This document shows, one piece after another, positions 50,523 to 59,079 of a DNA stretch of 64,000 bases. Each line of letters begins with the position of its first letter. Position 1 is the stretch's first letter. Source of the stretch: JAUIAI01 sp045106815 (lineage in GTDB: Bacteria > Pseudomonadota > Gammaproteobacteria > Burkholderiales > Burkholderiaceae_E); the NCBI GenBank assembly GCA_045106815.1, contig JBGCFG010000009.1:1-64000 (forward strand), read 5' to 3'. The position numbers were made by a program, and so were the translations under genes. The notes beneath the pieces were generated by a model. It did no database searches. It was not told where the DNA came from and was given only the letters and a program-made list of their open reading frames with translations.

Positions 50523-51611
50523 CTAAGCGGCCAGGCCAGGCAGCTGGTCTTGCAGACCAAGCTCTGTTGCCAAACGGGCAATGCCATCGGCCACGGTTTG
50601 CGGCACCGGCAAACCGTTAGTACGAGCGGCATGGCGGGCCCGTTCCGGATCGCCTGGAATCTGCACTCGCTCGACATCGGCTGCTGGTGTGGCATTGTTG
50701 ACGTAGTCCAGATACGCCGCGACATCTCGACCAAAGCCCTGCTGATCGTCAAGACGCTCAGGCTGTATCAGCACTGACAACAGTCCGTTGCCAAATGAGC
50801 GCTCCTGCCCATCATTTGCGCCGTTGCCTGTGAGTACGCCGGCGAGCAGTTCGCAGGCCAGCGCCAGGCCAGAACCTTTGTGGTCACCCATCGCCCGCAA
50901 AGCACCAGGTCCGTCGCGAGGATTGGGCACGCCGGCACTGACCGAATCACCGTATAAAGCCGCTGGATCAGTGGTTGGCAGACCGTCAGCACCAATGAGG
51001 GCGCCTTCGGGCAAAGCCTTACCGCCCTGACTGGCCACCAATGCTTTGCCTTCTGCGACTAGTGAAGTAGCAAAGTCGAGAATGAAATTTTCGCCGCCCG
51101 CATTTGGCACGCCGATAGCCACGGGTGCAGTTGACATACATCGCTGCGAAGATCCAAAGGGTGCGACTAGCCGTGAACTGGCGACATTGACAAAATGAAT
51201 GCTCACGAGCCCGGCCCGGCAGGCCTGCTCGGCATAGGCACCTAGGCGCCCGATATGTCCCGCCTGACGCATGGCAACAAGCGCAACGCCGTGTTCGTGC
51301 GCGCGTGCAATCCCTAGATCGGTCGCTTCTGTGGCAAGCCGTTGGCCCATACCCGATTGCCCGTCAAGCTGAATCATCGCGCCGGAATCTAGAATGGTTT
51401 TTAACGGTCGATTCGCATGCAGCAGACCGGTCTGAAGCCATTGGTGGTAGCGCATGATGCGGATCACGCCATGGCTGTCGTGTCCCCGCATGCTCGCGTC
51501 AACCAGGTGATCGGCAACGATTCTTGCCTCTCCGGTTGCACAACCATCATGCTCAAGGATCGCGGCAATCAGATCCGCGAGCCGGGTGGGATGTAGGCGG
51601 GTTTCAGTCAT
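50523..51611 (-). CDS. Malate/L-lactate dehydrogenase family (type 2) oxidoreductase
   Basis: A 362-residue NAD(P)-dependent 2-hydroxyacid dehydrogenase of the Ldh_2 fold, unrelated to classical LDH. The substrate motif MRGHDSHGVIRIMRYH near residue 40 contains the catalytic His. FGSSQRCMSTAPVAIGVPN and AMGDHKGSGLALACELLAG with the conserved DHKG are diagnostic. Relatives reduce or oxidise malate, ureidoglycolate, sulfolactate or delta1-piperideine/pyrroline-2-carboxylate; the substrate is open. Confidence 0.9.
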   Translation of the reverse strand: MTETRLHPTRLADLIAAILEHDGCATGEARIVADHLVDASMRGHDSHGVIRIMRYHQWLQTGLLHANRPLKTILDSGAMIQLDGQSGMGQRLATEATDLGIARAHEHGVALVAMRQAGHIGRLGAYAEQACRAGLVSIHFVNVASSRLVAPFGSSQRCMSTAPVAIGVPNAGGENFILDFATSLVAEGKALVASQGGKALPEGALIGADGLPTTDPAALYGDSVSAGVPNPRDGPGALRAMGDHKGSGLALACELLAGVLTGNGANDGQERSFGNGLLSVLIQPERLDDQQGFGRDVAAYLDYVNNATPAADVERVQIPGDPERARHAARTNGLPVPQTVADGIARLATELGLQDQLPGLAA

Positions 51612-51721
51612 GGTTAGCTGGTACTCATTCGATGGGCTTATGTCATGATGTTAGCCGGTAACCCCGACGGCTGGCTTTCGGCCATCTGACGCTCACTAGC
51701 TCATTCCAATCGCACATGTAG

Positions 51722-52384
51722 ATGCCGTTCATGACTTTGTCCAGATTGTTTCCCGTTTTATGTTTGTTGCTGCCGCTTTCGGGATGCGGCATCTTTGGTG
51801 CAGACGAACCTGCGTTCGAGTCTGTTACCCAGGACAAGGCGTTTGAAATTCGAGATTACCCGCCGCTGGTTGTTGCTCAGGTCAAGGTTCAGGGCGATCA
51901 AAAAGAGGCTGGAAACAGAGGATTTCGCAAGCTCGCCGGCTACATTTTTGGCGGCAACAAGCGCGCCGACAAGATTGCGATGACAGCGCCGGTTAGCCAG
52001 GTGCCGACGACGCCCGTCGCCGAGAGCGGTGATACAAGCGAGAAAATCGCGATGACAGCGCCAGTTGCCCAGGTTGAGCAGGCTGATGGTTGGCTGGTTC
52101 GCTTTACGATGCCCCCCGGCTACACGCTGGAGAACCTCCCCGTGCCTGATGATGCTGACGTCAAACTGATTGAGATGCCGGCCGCCCGTTTTGCAGTCCT
52201 GAAATTTTCGGGTAACGCACGTGAAATGGATGTTCAGGCGCGTAAACGCGAGTTGTTGAGCATGACGCAGGAGCGCAACTTGTCCGTGATCGGAGAAGTC
52301 ACGCTTGCACAATACAACCCACCCTGGATACCCGGGTTCTTCAGGCGGAATGAGGTGATGGTGGAGATTAGCTCTGGTGAGTAA
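51722..52384 (+). CDS. SOUL haem-binding family lipoprotein
   Basis: A 220-residue protein with a lipoprotein signal LFPVLCLLLPLSGCG (Cys lipidated). The SOUL fold is shown by FEIRDYPPLVVAQVKV, GYIFGGNKRADKIAMTAPV and a second KIAMTAPV about 30 residues on, MPPGYTLENLPVP, AVLKFSG. The family binds haem or tetrapyrrole in eukaryotes; the bacterial role is unclear. The next crotonase gene overlaps its 3' end by 8 bp. Confidence 0.9.
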   Translation: MPFMTLSRLFPVLCLLLPLSGCGIFGADEPAFESVTQDKAFEIRDYPPLVVAQVKVQGDQKEAGNRGFRKLAGYIFGGNKRADKIAMTAPVSQVPTTPVAESGDTSEKIAMTAPVAQVEQADGWLVRFTMPPGYTLENLPVPDDADVKLIEMPAARFAVLKFSGNAREMDVQARKRELLSMTQERNLSVIGEVTLAQYNPPWIPGFFRRNEVMVEISSGE

Positions 52385-53222
52385 AGACGACGGCCCCGTT
52401 TTGTATGAGCAGCATGGCACGGTTGGTGTCATCACATTGAACAGACCCCAGCGAATGAACGCGATGGATCAAGCCATGCTGGTTGAAATTGGCCGTGTGG
52501 CCGATGAAGCCGAGGCGGACGATAGCGTGCATGCTATTGTGCTGACCGGGGCAGGAAATGGGTTCTCGTCTGGTTTTGACCTAAAAGCCCAGGCGGCCGA
52601 TACACCGGTGGGTGTTGAGCAGTGGCGCAGCCCGCTTAGAAATGACTTTGATGCGGTGATGCGGTTTTGGCATATGAGTAAGCCGACAATCGCCGCTGTA
52701 CATGGCCCGGCTCTTGCCGGTGCATGCGAGATGGCGATGGCGTGTGACATCACGGTGGCATCTGAAGACGCCACCTTTGGGGAGCCGGAACTCAAGTTTG
52801 GCGCCGGCATTGTCGTGATGATTCTGCCGTGGATGGTTGGCCCCAAGCTCGCAAAAGAGATCATCCTGACCGGTGAAGATGCTATTACCGCGACCCGCGC
52901 CTACGAAATGGGGATCGTGAATCGCATCACACCCAGCGGGCAACATCTGGAGGAAGCCATTCGGATAGGTCGCCGTATTGCTGGGTTTGACCGAACACTC
53001 GTGCGTGAAACCAAACGGGCCATCAATCGTACGTTTGAGTTGATGGGTATGGGAGAGGCACTTGAAGCTGCGCTTGACATTGACTTGCTGATCGAAGGTG
53101 AGGGGATGCCCACCAAACAGGCTTTTCTTGCCATTGTCAGAGAGCAAGGCCTGCGGGCCGCGATTGCGTGGCGCGACGAACGCATGCTTGCGCGCGAGCA
53201 AGGGCCTCAGAGCCCAAACTAG
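52377..53222 (+). CDS. Enoyl-CoA hydratase/isomerase family protein
   Basis: A 281-residue crotonase-fold enzyme, third of the window. Oxyanion motif GFSSGFDLK; ALAGACEMAMACD and FGEPELKFG keep both catalytic glutamates. The later GIVVMILPWMVGPK replaces the common PGxGGTQRLPR, so the substrate is likely not a simple fatty acyl-CoA. GTG start at 52377 overlaps the SOUL gene by 8 bp. The intradiol dioxygenase follows 25 bp later, so an aromatic-degradation step is possible. Confidence 0.87.
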   Translation: MSKDDGPVLYEQHGTVGVITLNRPQRMNAMDQAMLVEIGRVADEAEADDSVHAIVLTGAGNGFSSGFDLKAQAADTPVGVEQWRSPLRNDFDAVMRFWHMSKPTIAAVHGPALAGACEMAMACDITVASEDATFGEPELKFGAGIVVMILPWMVGPKLAKEIILTGEDAITATRAYEMGIVNRITPSGQHLEEAIRIGRRIAGFDRTLVRETKRAINRTFELMGMGEALEAALDIDLLIEGEGMPTKQAFLAIVREQGLRAAIAWRDERMLAREQGPQSPN

Positions 53223-53247
53223 ATTCAACCCTGATAAAGGAGGCATT

Positions 53248-53925
53248 GTGGGTTCTACCGAACTGTCTAACCGATTGCGCTTCGCAAGGCGTCGTTTGCT
53301 GAAAATTGCTGGCCTAGCAGGCGTACCCATTGGCGCTACGAAGTTTTCTGCAGTGCAGGCTGCCACTCAGCCAGCGATCAACTTAAAGACACCAGCCGAT
53401 GTGGAAGGGCCGTTTTATCCGCTTGATTGGTCAGGCGATGTTGATGAGGACTTGTTGCGGTTTGCGAATGGCCAACCGTATGCCAAGGGAACCCGCTTGA
53501 CGTTGGCAGGTCAAGTCGTGATGCCCGACGGCTCGCCCGCATCTGGCGCGAGGGTCGCGATCTGGCAATGTGATGCTCAGGGACGTTACCGTCACCCGCG
53601 GGATGGCGGTGACACGCCGGCGCAAGAAGGTTTCCAAGGATATGGTCAAGCAAGAACAGATGACCAGGGGCGTTATGAGTTCGCGACCATCAAGCCGGTG
53701 GCTTACGGACGGCGTCCGCCTCACATTCACTTTCGAGTAGAGCACGAGGTGGGCACGCTCACCACGCAGATGTACTTTGAGGGTGAAAGTGAAGAGAAGG
53801 GCTTTTTTGCTCGCTTCTCAGGGTTTGCATCTGACCGCTCGCTATTGATTGTTAAGCCCGAACCAATCGAGAATCAGCCCGGTCAAGGACTTGCGCTTCA
53901 GGCCGAGTTCAATATCTATCTCTAA
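53248..53925 (+). CDS. Intradiol ring-cleavage dioxygenase, Tat-exported
   Basis: The protein has 225 residues from GTG at 53248, placed by AAAGGAGG (53237-53244). The N-terminus RFARRRLLKIAGLAGVPIG is a twin-arginine signal ending near AVQA, so the enzyme acts in the periplasm. The non-haem Fe(III) ligands appear as Tyr in GRYRHP and Tyr/His/His in AYGRRPPHIHF. VEGPFYP is the usual N-terminal mark of protocatechuate 3,4-dioxygenase/catechol dioxygenases. Cleavage of a catechol outside the cytoplasm is implied; substrate unknown. Confidence 0.9.
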   Translation: MGSTELSNRLRFARRRLLKIAGLAGVPIGATKFSAVQAATQPAINLKTPADVEGPFYPLDWSGDVDEDLLRFANGQPYAKGTRLTLAGQVVMPDGSPASGARVAIWQCDAQGRYRHPRDGGDTPAQEGFQGYGQARTDDQGRYEFATIKPVAYGRRPPHIHFRVEHEVGTLTTQMYFEGESEEKGFFARFSGFASDRSLLIVKPEPIENQPGQGLALQAEFNIYL

Positions 53926-53946
53926 ATACTTGCTTGTTCGCCGCGC

Positions 53947-54282
53947 TCAGGCCTGCCAAACCCCGTAACCCTGTTCGCGCAGGTGAATGGCCAGTTCAAC
54001 CTCCATTTCGCACGCAGCCTGATACGGCATGGGGTTATACATTTCGTACAAGGCCGGCAAAAGGCGTTGGCCGTATTCACGAACAAAGCGATTGCCTTTA
54101 CTGCCGGCGCGGTGCCGTTCGAAGCGAAGCGCCGGCGTCAAGCCTGTCATGCCGACATAGACGAGAGGCTTGTCTAGCTGATAGTCTGGATTGGCGCGCC
54201 GGAAGCGCGGTTCATTCCAGACGCTATCGGACAGTTCAATCACATAAACATGGTGGCGATGCGGCTTTGTTCGGCCTGGCAT
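53947..54282 (-). CDS. Small GIY-YIG nuclease-fold protein
   Basis: A 111-residue protein with HHVYVIEL and KPLVYVGMTGLTPALRFERH. These correspond to the GIY...YIG (here YVI...YVG) hairpin and following Arg-x3-His helix of GIY-YIG domains, and EMEVELAIHL could supply the metal-binding Glu. It may be a DNA-repair-like or a catalytically uncertain nuclease. It converges with the dioxygenase gene and is divergent from the DUF533 gene. Confidence 0.75.
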   Translation of the reverse strand: MPGRTKPHRHHVYVIELSDSVWNEPRFRRANPDYQLDKPLVYVGMTGLTPALRFERHRAGSKGNRFVREYGQRLLPALYEMYNPMPYQAACEMEVELAIHLREQGYGVWQA

Positions 54283-54351
54283 TAAGGTCCTCGAATTTTC
54301 AAAAGATATACTGATGCCTGAGACTCTGACCGACAGGAAAGGTAAAACAAT

Positions 54352-55113
54352 ATGAATCTACTCAAAACTCTCGCCCGTGTGGCAGTTGGCGCAATGGTCG
54401 CGCGTGGCGTTGGCAAGATGATGGGGGGTGGTTCAACCGGCGCCAGCACGGGCGGTGGCGGCGGTCTTGGTGGCTTGGGCGGTTTGCTCGGTGGCGCTGG
54501 TGGCTCAGGCGGCGGTGGCATGGGCGGCCTTGGTGGGCTTTTGGGCGGATTAGCCGGTGGTGCCAGTCAGGGCGGCGGTGGCTTAGGTGGCATGCTCGGC
54601 AGTGTTTTGTCTGGCGGGGGCGGCTCATCCGCTGGCGGAATGGGTGGCCTGGGCGGACTGCTCGGTTCGTTGGGTGGCGGACAAGCTGGCGGCTCGGGAG
54701 GTTTGGGCGATATGCTGAATCAGGCGCTCGGCGGACAGTCAGTTGAACCGTCGTCTGATCAGAATGCGCAGGCAGAACTCTTGCTCAAGGCGATGATCAC
54801 CGCCGCCAAGTCTGATGGCGAGATTGATCAGGAAGAGCAGAAGAAAATTCTTGAGCATCTGGGCGATGTGACTCAAGAAGAAGTTCAATTTGTTCGCCAA
54901 GAAATGCAAAGTCCGTTTGATCCTGATGGACTTATTGCCAGCGTGCCGGCTGACATGGGGCAGCAGGTTTACATGATGTCAGTGCTTGGCATCACGCTGG
55001 ACTCCCAGGTTGAGGCTCAATACCTGGACCGGCTGGCCAAAGGCTTGCGGCTTGATGCAAATCAGGTCAATGGCATTCATGCCCAACTCGGTGTGCCGGC
55101 GCTCTATACCTGA
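54352..55113 (+). CDS. DUF533/TerB-like protein with glycine-rich region
   Basis: The protein has 253 residues. MNLLKTLARVAVGAMVARGVGKMM is the typical DUF533 N-terminal helix. Then come about 110 residues, mostly Gly with Met/Leu/Ser (GGLGGLLGG-like units). The C-terminal ~115 residues form a TerB-like helical domain with ITAAKSDGEIDQEEQKKIL (acidic metal-site-like). YebE in E. coli belongs to this family and is envelope-stress associated; function here is unknown. Its 3' end overlaps the reverse soxG end by 10 bp. Confidence 0.8.
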   Translation: MNLLKTLARVAVGAMVARGVGKMMGGGSTGASTGGGGGLGGLGGLLGGAGGSGGGGMGGLGGLLGGLAGGASQGGGGLGGMLGSVLSGGGGSSAGGMGGLGGLLGSLGGGQAGGSGGLGDMLNQALGGQSVEPSSDQNAQAELLLKAMITAAKSDGEIDQEEQKKILEHLGDVTQEEVQFVRQEMQSPFDPDGLIASVPADMGQQVYMMSVLGITLDSQVEAQYLDRLAKGLRLDANQVNGIHAQLGVPALYT

Positions 55114-55721
55114 TCGCCACCTTTGGCTGGCAGTGCGAGGCCATACGGTCTCGCGCTGCGTTCGAGCAACTGGCTAATCCAATACGCGTAACTGCGTCGA
55201 GCGACTAAAAGCGTGCTCGCGCTATCAAGCCTTACAAGGGTGACGTTCGCTTTTGGAAAGACGGTGCTAATGCACTGATCAACCGCGATGCTGTCAATCG
55301 GATACGGACACAGGTGGCGCAACATCGTGAGATGATCTCCGCCGGTTAGGCGCAAGCAGGTCAGCCCTGCGCTGTTGTCGATCACCTGGGCGAACAAACC
55401 GGCCATCACTTTGTCTAATTGCAAGACCTGATGTTGAGCCTTGGCGGCTGGGCAAAGAATCCACCATTCATCCGGACTAATCCAAAGTACGCGCATGTTG
55501 CCAGAGACGAAACTGCTGGATGGCGTAGTCGGTAGGCGCAGTCCAAGGGCTTGCTCTGCGCGTTGTTGGAATCCTGCTTCCTGCACCTGCCCGCGCAAGA
55601 CGATGACGCCAAGATCAGGCATGTCTTCAATGGTGACCCCTGGCGTGCCCGGCGCATGATGCGTAGCGTCTACCTTGAAGAGCCCCGCATAGGGTGAAGA
55701 CCTCATTGGCGTCTTAGGCAC
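55104..55721 (-). CDS. soxG: Sarcosine oxidase gamma subunit
   Basis: The protein has about 205 residues. GTG at 55721 is favoured: AAGGAG lies 9 bp before it and the start overlaps the soxA stop by 8 bp. The sequence shows the SoxG/GcvT-like small domain with MRVLWISPDEWWILCP and GLTCLRLTGGDHLTMLRHLCPYPID, typical of the gamma subunit. It is the fourth gene of soxBDAG and needed for assembly of the heterotetramer. Confidence 0.88.
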   Translation of the reverse strand: MPKTPMRSSPYAGLFKVDATHHAPGTPGVTIEDMPDLGVIVLRGQVQEAGFQQRAEQALGLRLPTTPSSSFVSGNMRVLWISPDEWWILCPAAKAQHQVLQLDKVMAGLFAQVIDNSAGLTCLRLTGGDHLTMLRHLCPYPIDSIAVDQCISTVFPKANVTLVRLDSASTLLVARRSYAYWISQLLERSARPYGLALPAKGGDQV

Positions 55722-58700
55722 GCTGACGTTCTCCTTGCGGGTCAAGAAAAACCGGTTTCACGACCTCAACCTGCGTTTGCTCACCGCGTGCGTTGGCTAC
55801 GAGAGTGCTACCAATCAGGTTGCGGCCATTTTCGATGAGGGCGAGCGATATGCCGTGACCGAGCGCCGCGCTGAAGTAACTTGAGGTGACATGCCCCAGC
55901 ATCCTGATTGGTCTGGTTGACGATGCCATCGACGGGTCGGCTGCGGTTATTTGCGCACCTTCGGCAATGACCACTGATCGATCGTTGCTGAGCAGACCGA
56001 CCAATTGAGGCCTGTCGGCGCGGACAGTATCTGAGCGGGTCAGCGAGCGCTGACCAATGAAGGGGAACGACTTGCTCTTGCCCACCGCCCAGTTCATACC
56101 CAGATCAACGGGTGTAACCGAGCCATCGGTATCTTGTCCAACGATGATGAGGCCTTTCTCGGCGCGCAGCACATGCATTGTCTCGGTGCCGTACGGCGTA
56201 ACCCCGTGTGGCTCGCCCGCCTCAATTAGCGTCTTCCAAAGCGACAATGCAAAGCTGCTGTCAAAGTGGATCTCGTAGGCAAGCTCGCCCGAGAAACTGA
56301 CCCGCCAAACCCTTACTGGTATGCCTGCTAATTGGCCTTCCCGCCAACTCATGAATGGAAATGCCGAATGACTCAGATCGATGTCCGTTACGAGGCTTTG
56401 CAGCACTGTGCGGGATTGTGGCCCGGCAAGCGCGATGGCTGCCAGTTGATCGGTGACCGAAGAGATCCAGATCTTTAACTCGGGCCATTCAGTTTGGTGC
56501 CACTGTTCAAGCCATGCGAAAACTCTTGCCGCGCCACCGGTTGTCGTGGTGAGGATAAACTGATGATCGGAAATGCATGCGACCACGCCGTCATCCATCA
56601 CCATTCCGTTCTCGTCGAGCATCAGCCCATACTGACAACCGCCGGGCTTGAGTTTGGCAAAAGAGGTGCAATAGATCCGTTCAATAAATTCTCGGCTATC
56701 AGGGCCATCTATTTGAATTTTGCCCAGCGTAGATACGTCCATGATGCCCACGTGATTACGCACAGCCAGGCATTCACGATTAACCGCTTGCAACATTGAC
56801 TCACCTGCCCGCGGATAATAGTGGGGCCTGAGCCATTGCCCCACGCATTCAAAAACACAGCCCTGCGCAACATGCCAGGAGTGAAGCGCGGTGAGTCTTT
56901 CAGGGTCATAGGTGTTGTTGGCAATCGGTCCTGCCAAAGCGCCGAAGGTGACTGGGGTATATGCTGGGCGGTAGGTCGTTGTGCCGACTTCTTCGACGGG
57001 TTTATTGAGTGCACGTGCGGCCAGGATAAATCCGTTGACGTTGGACAGCTTGCCCTGGTCGGTGCCAAAGCCAAGTGCGGTATAGCGCTTGACATGCTCA
57101 ATTGATTGGTAGTTCTCTCTAACCGCCAGTTCAATGTCAGCCGCGGTGACGTCGTTTTGAAAGTCGACAAACGCCTTGGCTGCCAGGCCTTCCGGTTGAC
57201 CATCTGGTAGGCGCACCAGCCGGCCACGCTTGATCTGAATGGCCTCGGGCGTGCGCGGCAGGGGCGGGAGCGATTTGCCTCTTACTCCCCCCAAAAGCTT
57301 AATGATTTGATCGACAACGACAGCCGTTTGCATGATGAGCTTTGACGGACCAAAGCAACCCGTGACGGCACCGACGCAGGCGACGCCCTCGCGGCCAACT
57401 TCCGGGGCAACATAGGCTTGCAAATCATCACGCCATTCGGGTCGCCCACCATCATGGCAGTACAGGTGTACAGTCGGCACGAGACCTGCACTTGATAACA
57501 CTGCATCCGTTTTTATGCGCACCGGCTTGCCGGCGGCAACTGTGGGCTGATCATTCTCGTTGTCTATCAGCGGGCGCAAAATGGCACCTTTGACAGCCGT
57601 GCTCCCAAGCACCTGCGCCAGTGTGTAGCCCCGATACGCCGTGACACCGGTGGGGAGCCGGAAACGGGGCTGTCGGGTGCGAACATCGACCAACACTACC
57701 TTGGCCCCCTTACTCGCAAACTCGGCGGCAGCTGGGTAAATATCGTCGTCAACGCCCACGATGAGCACGTGTTTTCCAACCAGAACGCCGTAGCGATTGA
57801 GATATGTCAGGCCAGCGGCCATGGTCATGACACCTGGTCTGTCGTTATTGCCGAACACAAGCGGGCGTTCGATTGCACCCGTGGCCAGGATGATCTGGCG
57901 CGCGCGAATCTTGTGCTGACGTTGGCGTGGCAGATGAGTTTGCCGCCGCGCTGGTGCAATATGATCCTGAATCTGTTCAAGCGCCAGGACGAGGTTGTTG
58001 TCGTACAAACCGTAAGCGGTTGTTCTGGTGAGTACTTGTACGGTTGGCAGTATTTCCAACTCACTGAGTACTTGTGAACGCCATCTCTCTGCGGCTTCGT
58101 CATTTAGCATTTGGGTTGGGTCTGACAAAAGCCAGCCACCCGCTTCGGCCTGCTCGTCAACAAGCAGCGTCTTTAATCCAGCGGCACCCGCCCGCCGCGC
58201 CGCAACCAGACCTGCAAGGCCTGCGCCCACAACGACGACATCAACATGATGATGCAGATGGTCATAGGTTTCAGTGTCAGGGTGTCGAGGAGCCGTGCCG
58301 TAACCGGAAAACCCGCGAATCAGGCGTTCATAGCTTGGCCAGAATTTGGCTGGCCATTTGAAGGTCTTGCTGTAAAACCCCGCCGGCATGAAGCGTCCGG
58401 CGCGTCCAAGCAATGCCTTGAAGTCAAAGCGCAGTGAAGGGCTCCCCGTGGTCCGGCTCGCACGCAGACCCTCGTATAGTTCAATCTGGGTCGCCTTGAC
58501 ATTGGGAATGGTGTATTCGCCCAACTCCAGCTGCACGAGCGCATTCGGCTCTTCCGGGCCAGCGCCCACAATGCCACGGGGGCGACCGTACTTGAAACTG
58601 CGAGCAAGCAAGCGAAACCCATTACTGAGTAGCGCAGACGCCAGCGTATCGCCAGGGTGGCCAGTGTAGCGTCGCCCATCGAACGTGAAGTTAATCGTCT

Positions 58701-58758
58701 GCGTGGCATCAATTCGGGTATGTGGCCTGATGATGCGCGTGTTCGTGGCTTTTTTCAT
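55714..58758 (-). CDS. soxA: Sarcosine oxidase alpha subunit
   Basis: A 1014-residue subunit, normal length. The N-terminal domain (~20-110) contains HPGDTLASALLSNG and RSFKYGRPRGIVGAGPEEPNAL. An FAD/NAD-binding Rossmann motif VVVVGAGLAGLVAARRAG occurs at ~173-190 and a second, HVLIVGVDDDIYPAA, near 345. The C-terminal ~400 residues are a GcvT-like tetrahydrofolate-binding domain. The enzyme oxidatively demethylates sarcosine to glycine, transferring the C1 unit to folate and giving H2O2. It abuts soxD by one shared base. Confidence 0.95.
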   Translation of the reverse strand: MKKATNTRIIRPHTRIDATQTINFTFDGRRYTGHPGDTLASALLSNGFRLLARSFKYGRPRGIVGAGPEEPNALVQLELGEYTIPNVKATQIELYEGLRASRTTGSPSLRFDFKALLGRAGRFMPAGFYSKTFKWPAKFWPSYERLIRGFSGYGTAPRHPDTETYDHLHHHVDVVVVGAGLAGLVAARRAGAAGLKTLLVDEQAEAGGWLLSDPTQMLNDEAAERWRSQVLSELEILPTVQVLTRTTAYGLYDNNLVLALEQIQDHIAPARRQTHLPRQRQHKIRARQIILATGAIERPLVFGNNDRPGVMTMAAGLTYLNRYGVLVGKHVLIVGVDDDIYPAAAEFASKGAKVVLVDVRTRQPRFRLPTGVTAYRGYTLAQVLGSTAVKGAILRPLIDNENDQPTVAAGKPVRIKTDAVLSSAGLVPTVHLYCHDGGRPEWRDDLQAYVAPEVGREGVACVGAVTGCFGPSKLIMQTAVVVDQIIKLLGGVRGKSLPPLPRTPEAIQIKRGRLVRLPDGQPEGLAAKAFVDFQNDVTAADIELAVRENYQSIEHVKRYTALGFGTDQGKLSNVNGFILAARALNKPVEEVGTTTYRPAYTPVTFGALAGPIANNTYDPERLTALHSWHVAQGCVFECVGQWLRPHYYPRAGESMLQAVNRECLAVRNHVGIMDVSTLGKIQIDGPDSREFIERIYCTSFAKLKPGGCQYGLMLDENGMVMDDGVVACISDHQFILTTTTGGAARVFAWLEQWHQTEWPELKIWISSVTDQLAAIALAGPQSRTVLQSLVTDIDLSHSAFPFMSWREGQLAGIPVRVWRVSFSGELAYEIHFDSSFALSLWKTLIEAGEPHGVTPYGTETMHVLRAEKGLIIVGQDTDGSVTPVDLGMNWAVGKSKSFPFIGQRSLTRSDTVRADRPQLVGLLSNDRSVVIAEGAQITAADPSMASSTRPIRMLGHVTSSYFSAALGHGISLALIENGRNLIGSTLVANARGEQTQVEVVKPVFLDPQGERQRA

Positions 58759-59075
58759 CAGGTCAATTTGTGCATTTCTTTGTCGTGCGGTGCTTCATCA
58801 ACGAGTTTTCGCGCAGCATCAAGCGGCCATGAACCATCAACTTGATAGGTCACCGTATGGCGGCGAACCGCGAATATTTTGCGGCAGCCAGCACTGTGCT
58901 GCCATTGCTCCCAAAACCAGCCGCGCGTGTTTTCGCGCATAAACAGGTAGTCAGCCCACTGCGCGTCGGTCAATTTGTCTGGGTGTTCCGGGCGTTTAAT
59001 AAATGCTTCACCCAGGTAGGAAAACTCAGCCTCGTCGCGTAGATCATCACAGAATGGACAGCGCAAAATCAGCAT
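58758..59075 (-). CDS. soxD: Sarcosine oxidase delta subunit
   Basis: The protein has 105 residues from ATG at 59075; the frame stays open upstream but those residues lie over soxB. The zinc ligands are C-x2-C in LRCPFCDD and H-x3-C in QHSAGCRKIF. WADYLFMRENTRGWFWEQW is the diagnostic middle part. It starts 4 bp after soxB and shares a base with soxA. Confidence 0.93.
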   Translation of the reverse strand: MLILRCPFCDDLRDEAEFSYLGEAFIKRPEHPDKLTDAQWADYLFMRENTRGWFWEQWQHSAGCRKIFAVRRHTVTYQVDGSWPLDAARKLVDEAPHDKEMHKLT

Positions 59076-59079
59076 CTTT

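Noticed and set aside
53098..53247. N-terminal extension of the intradiol dioxygenase
   Set aside because: It lies over the crotonase gene; AAAGGAGG and the Tat signal place the start at 53248.
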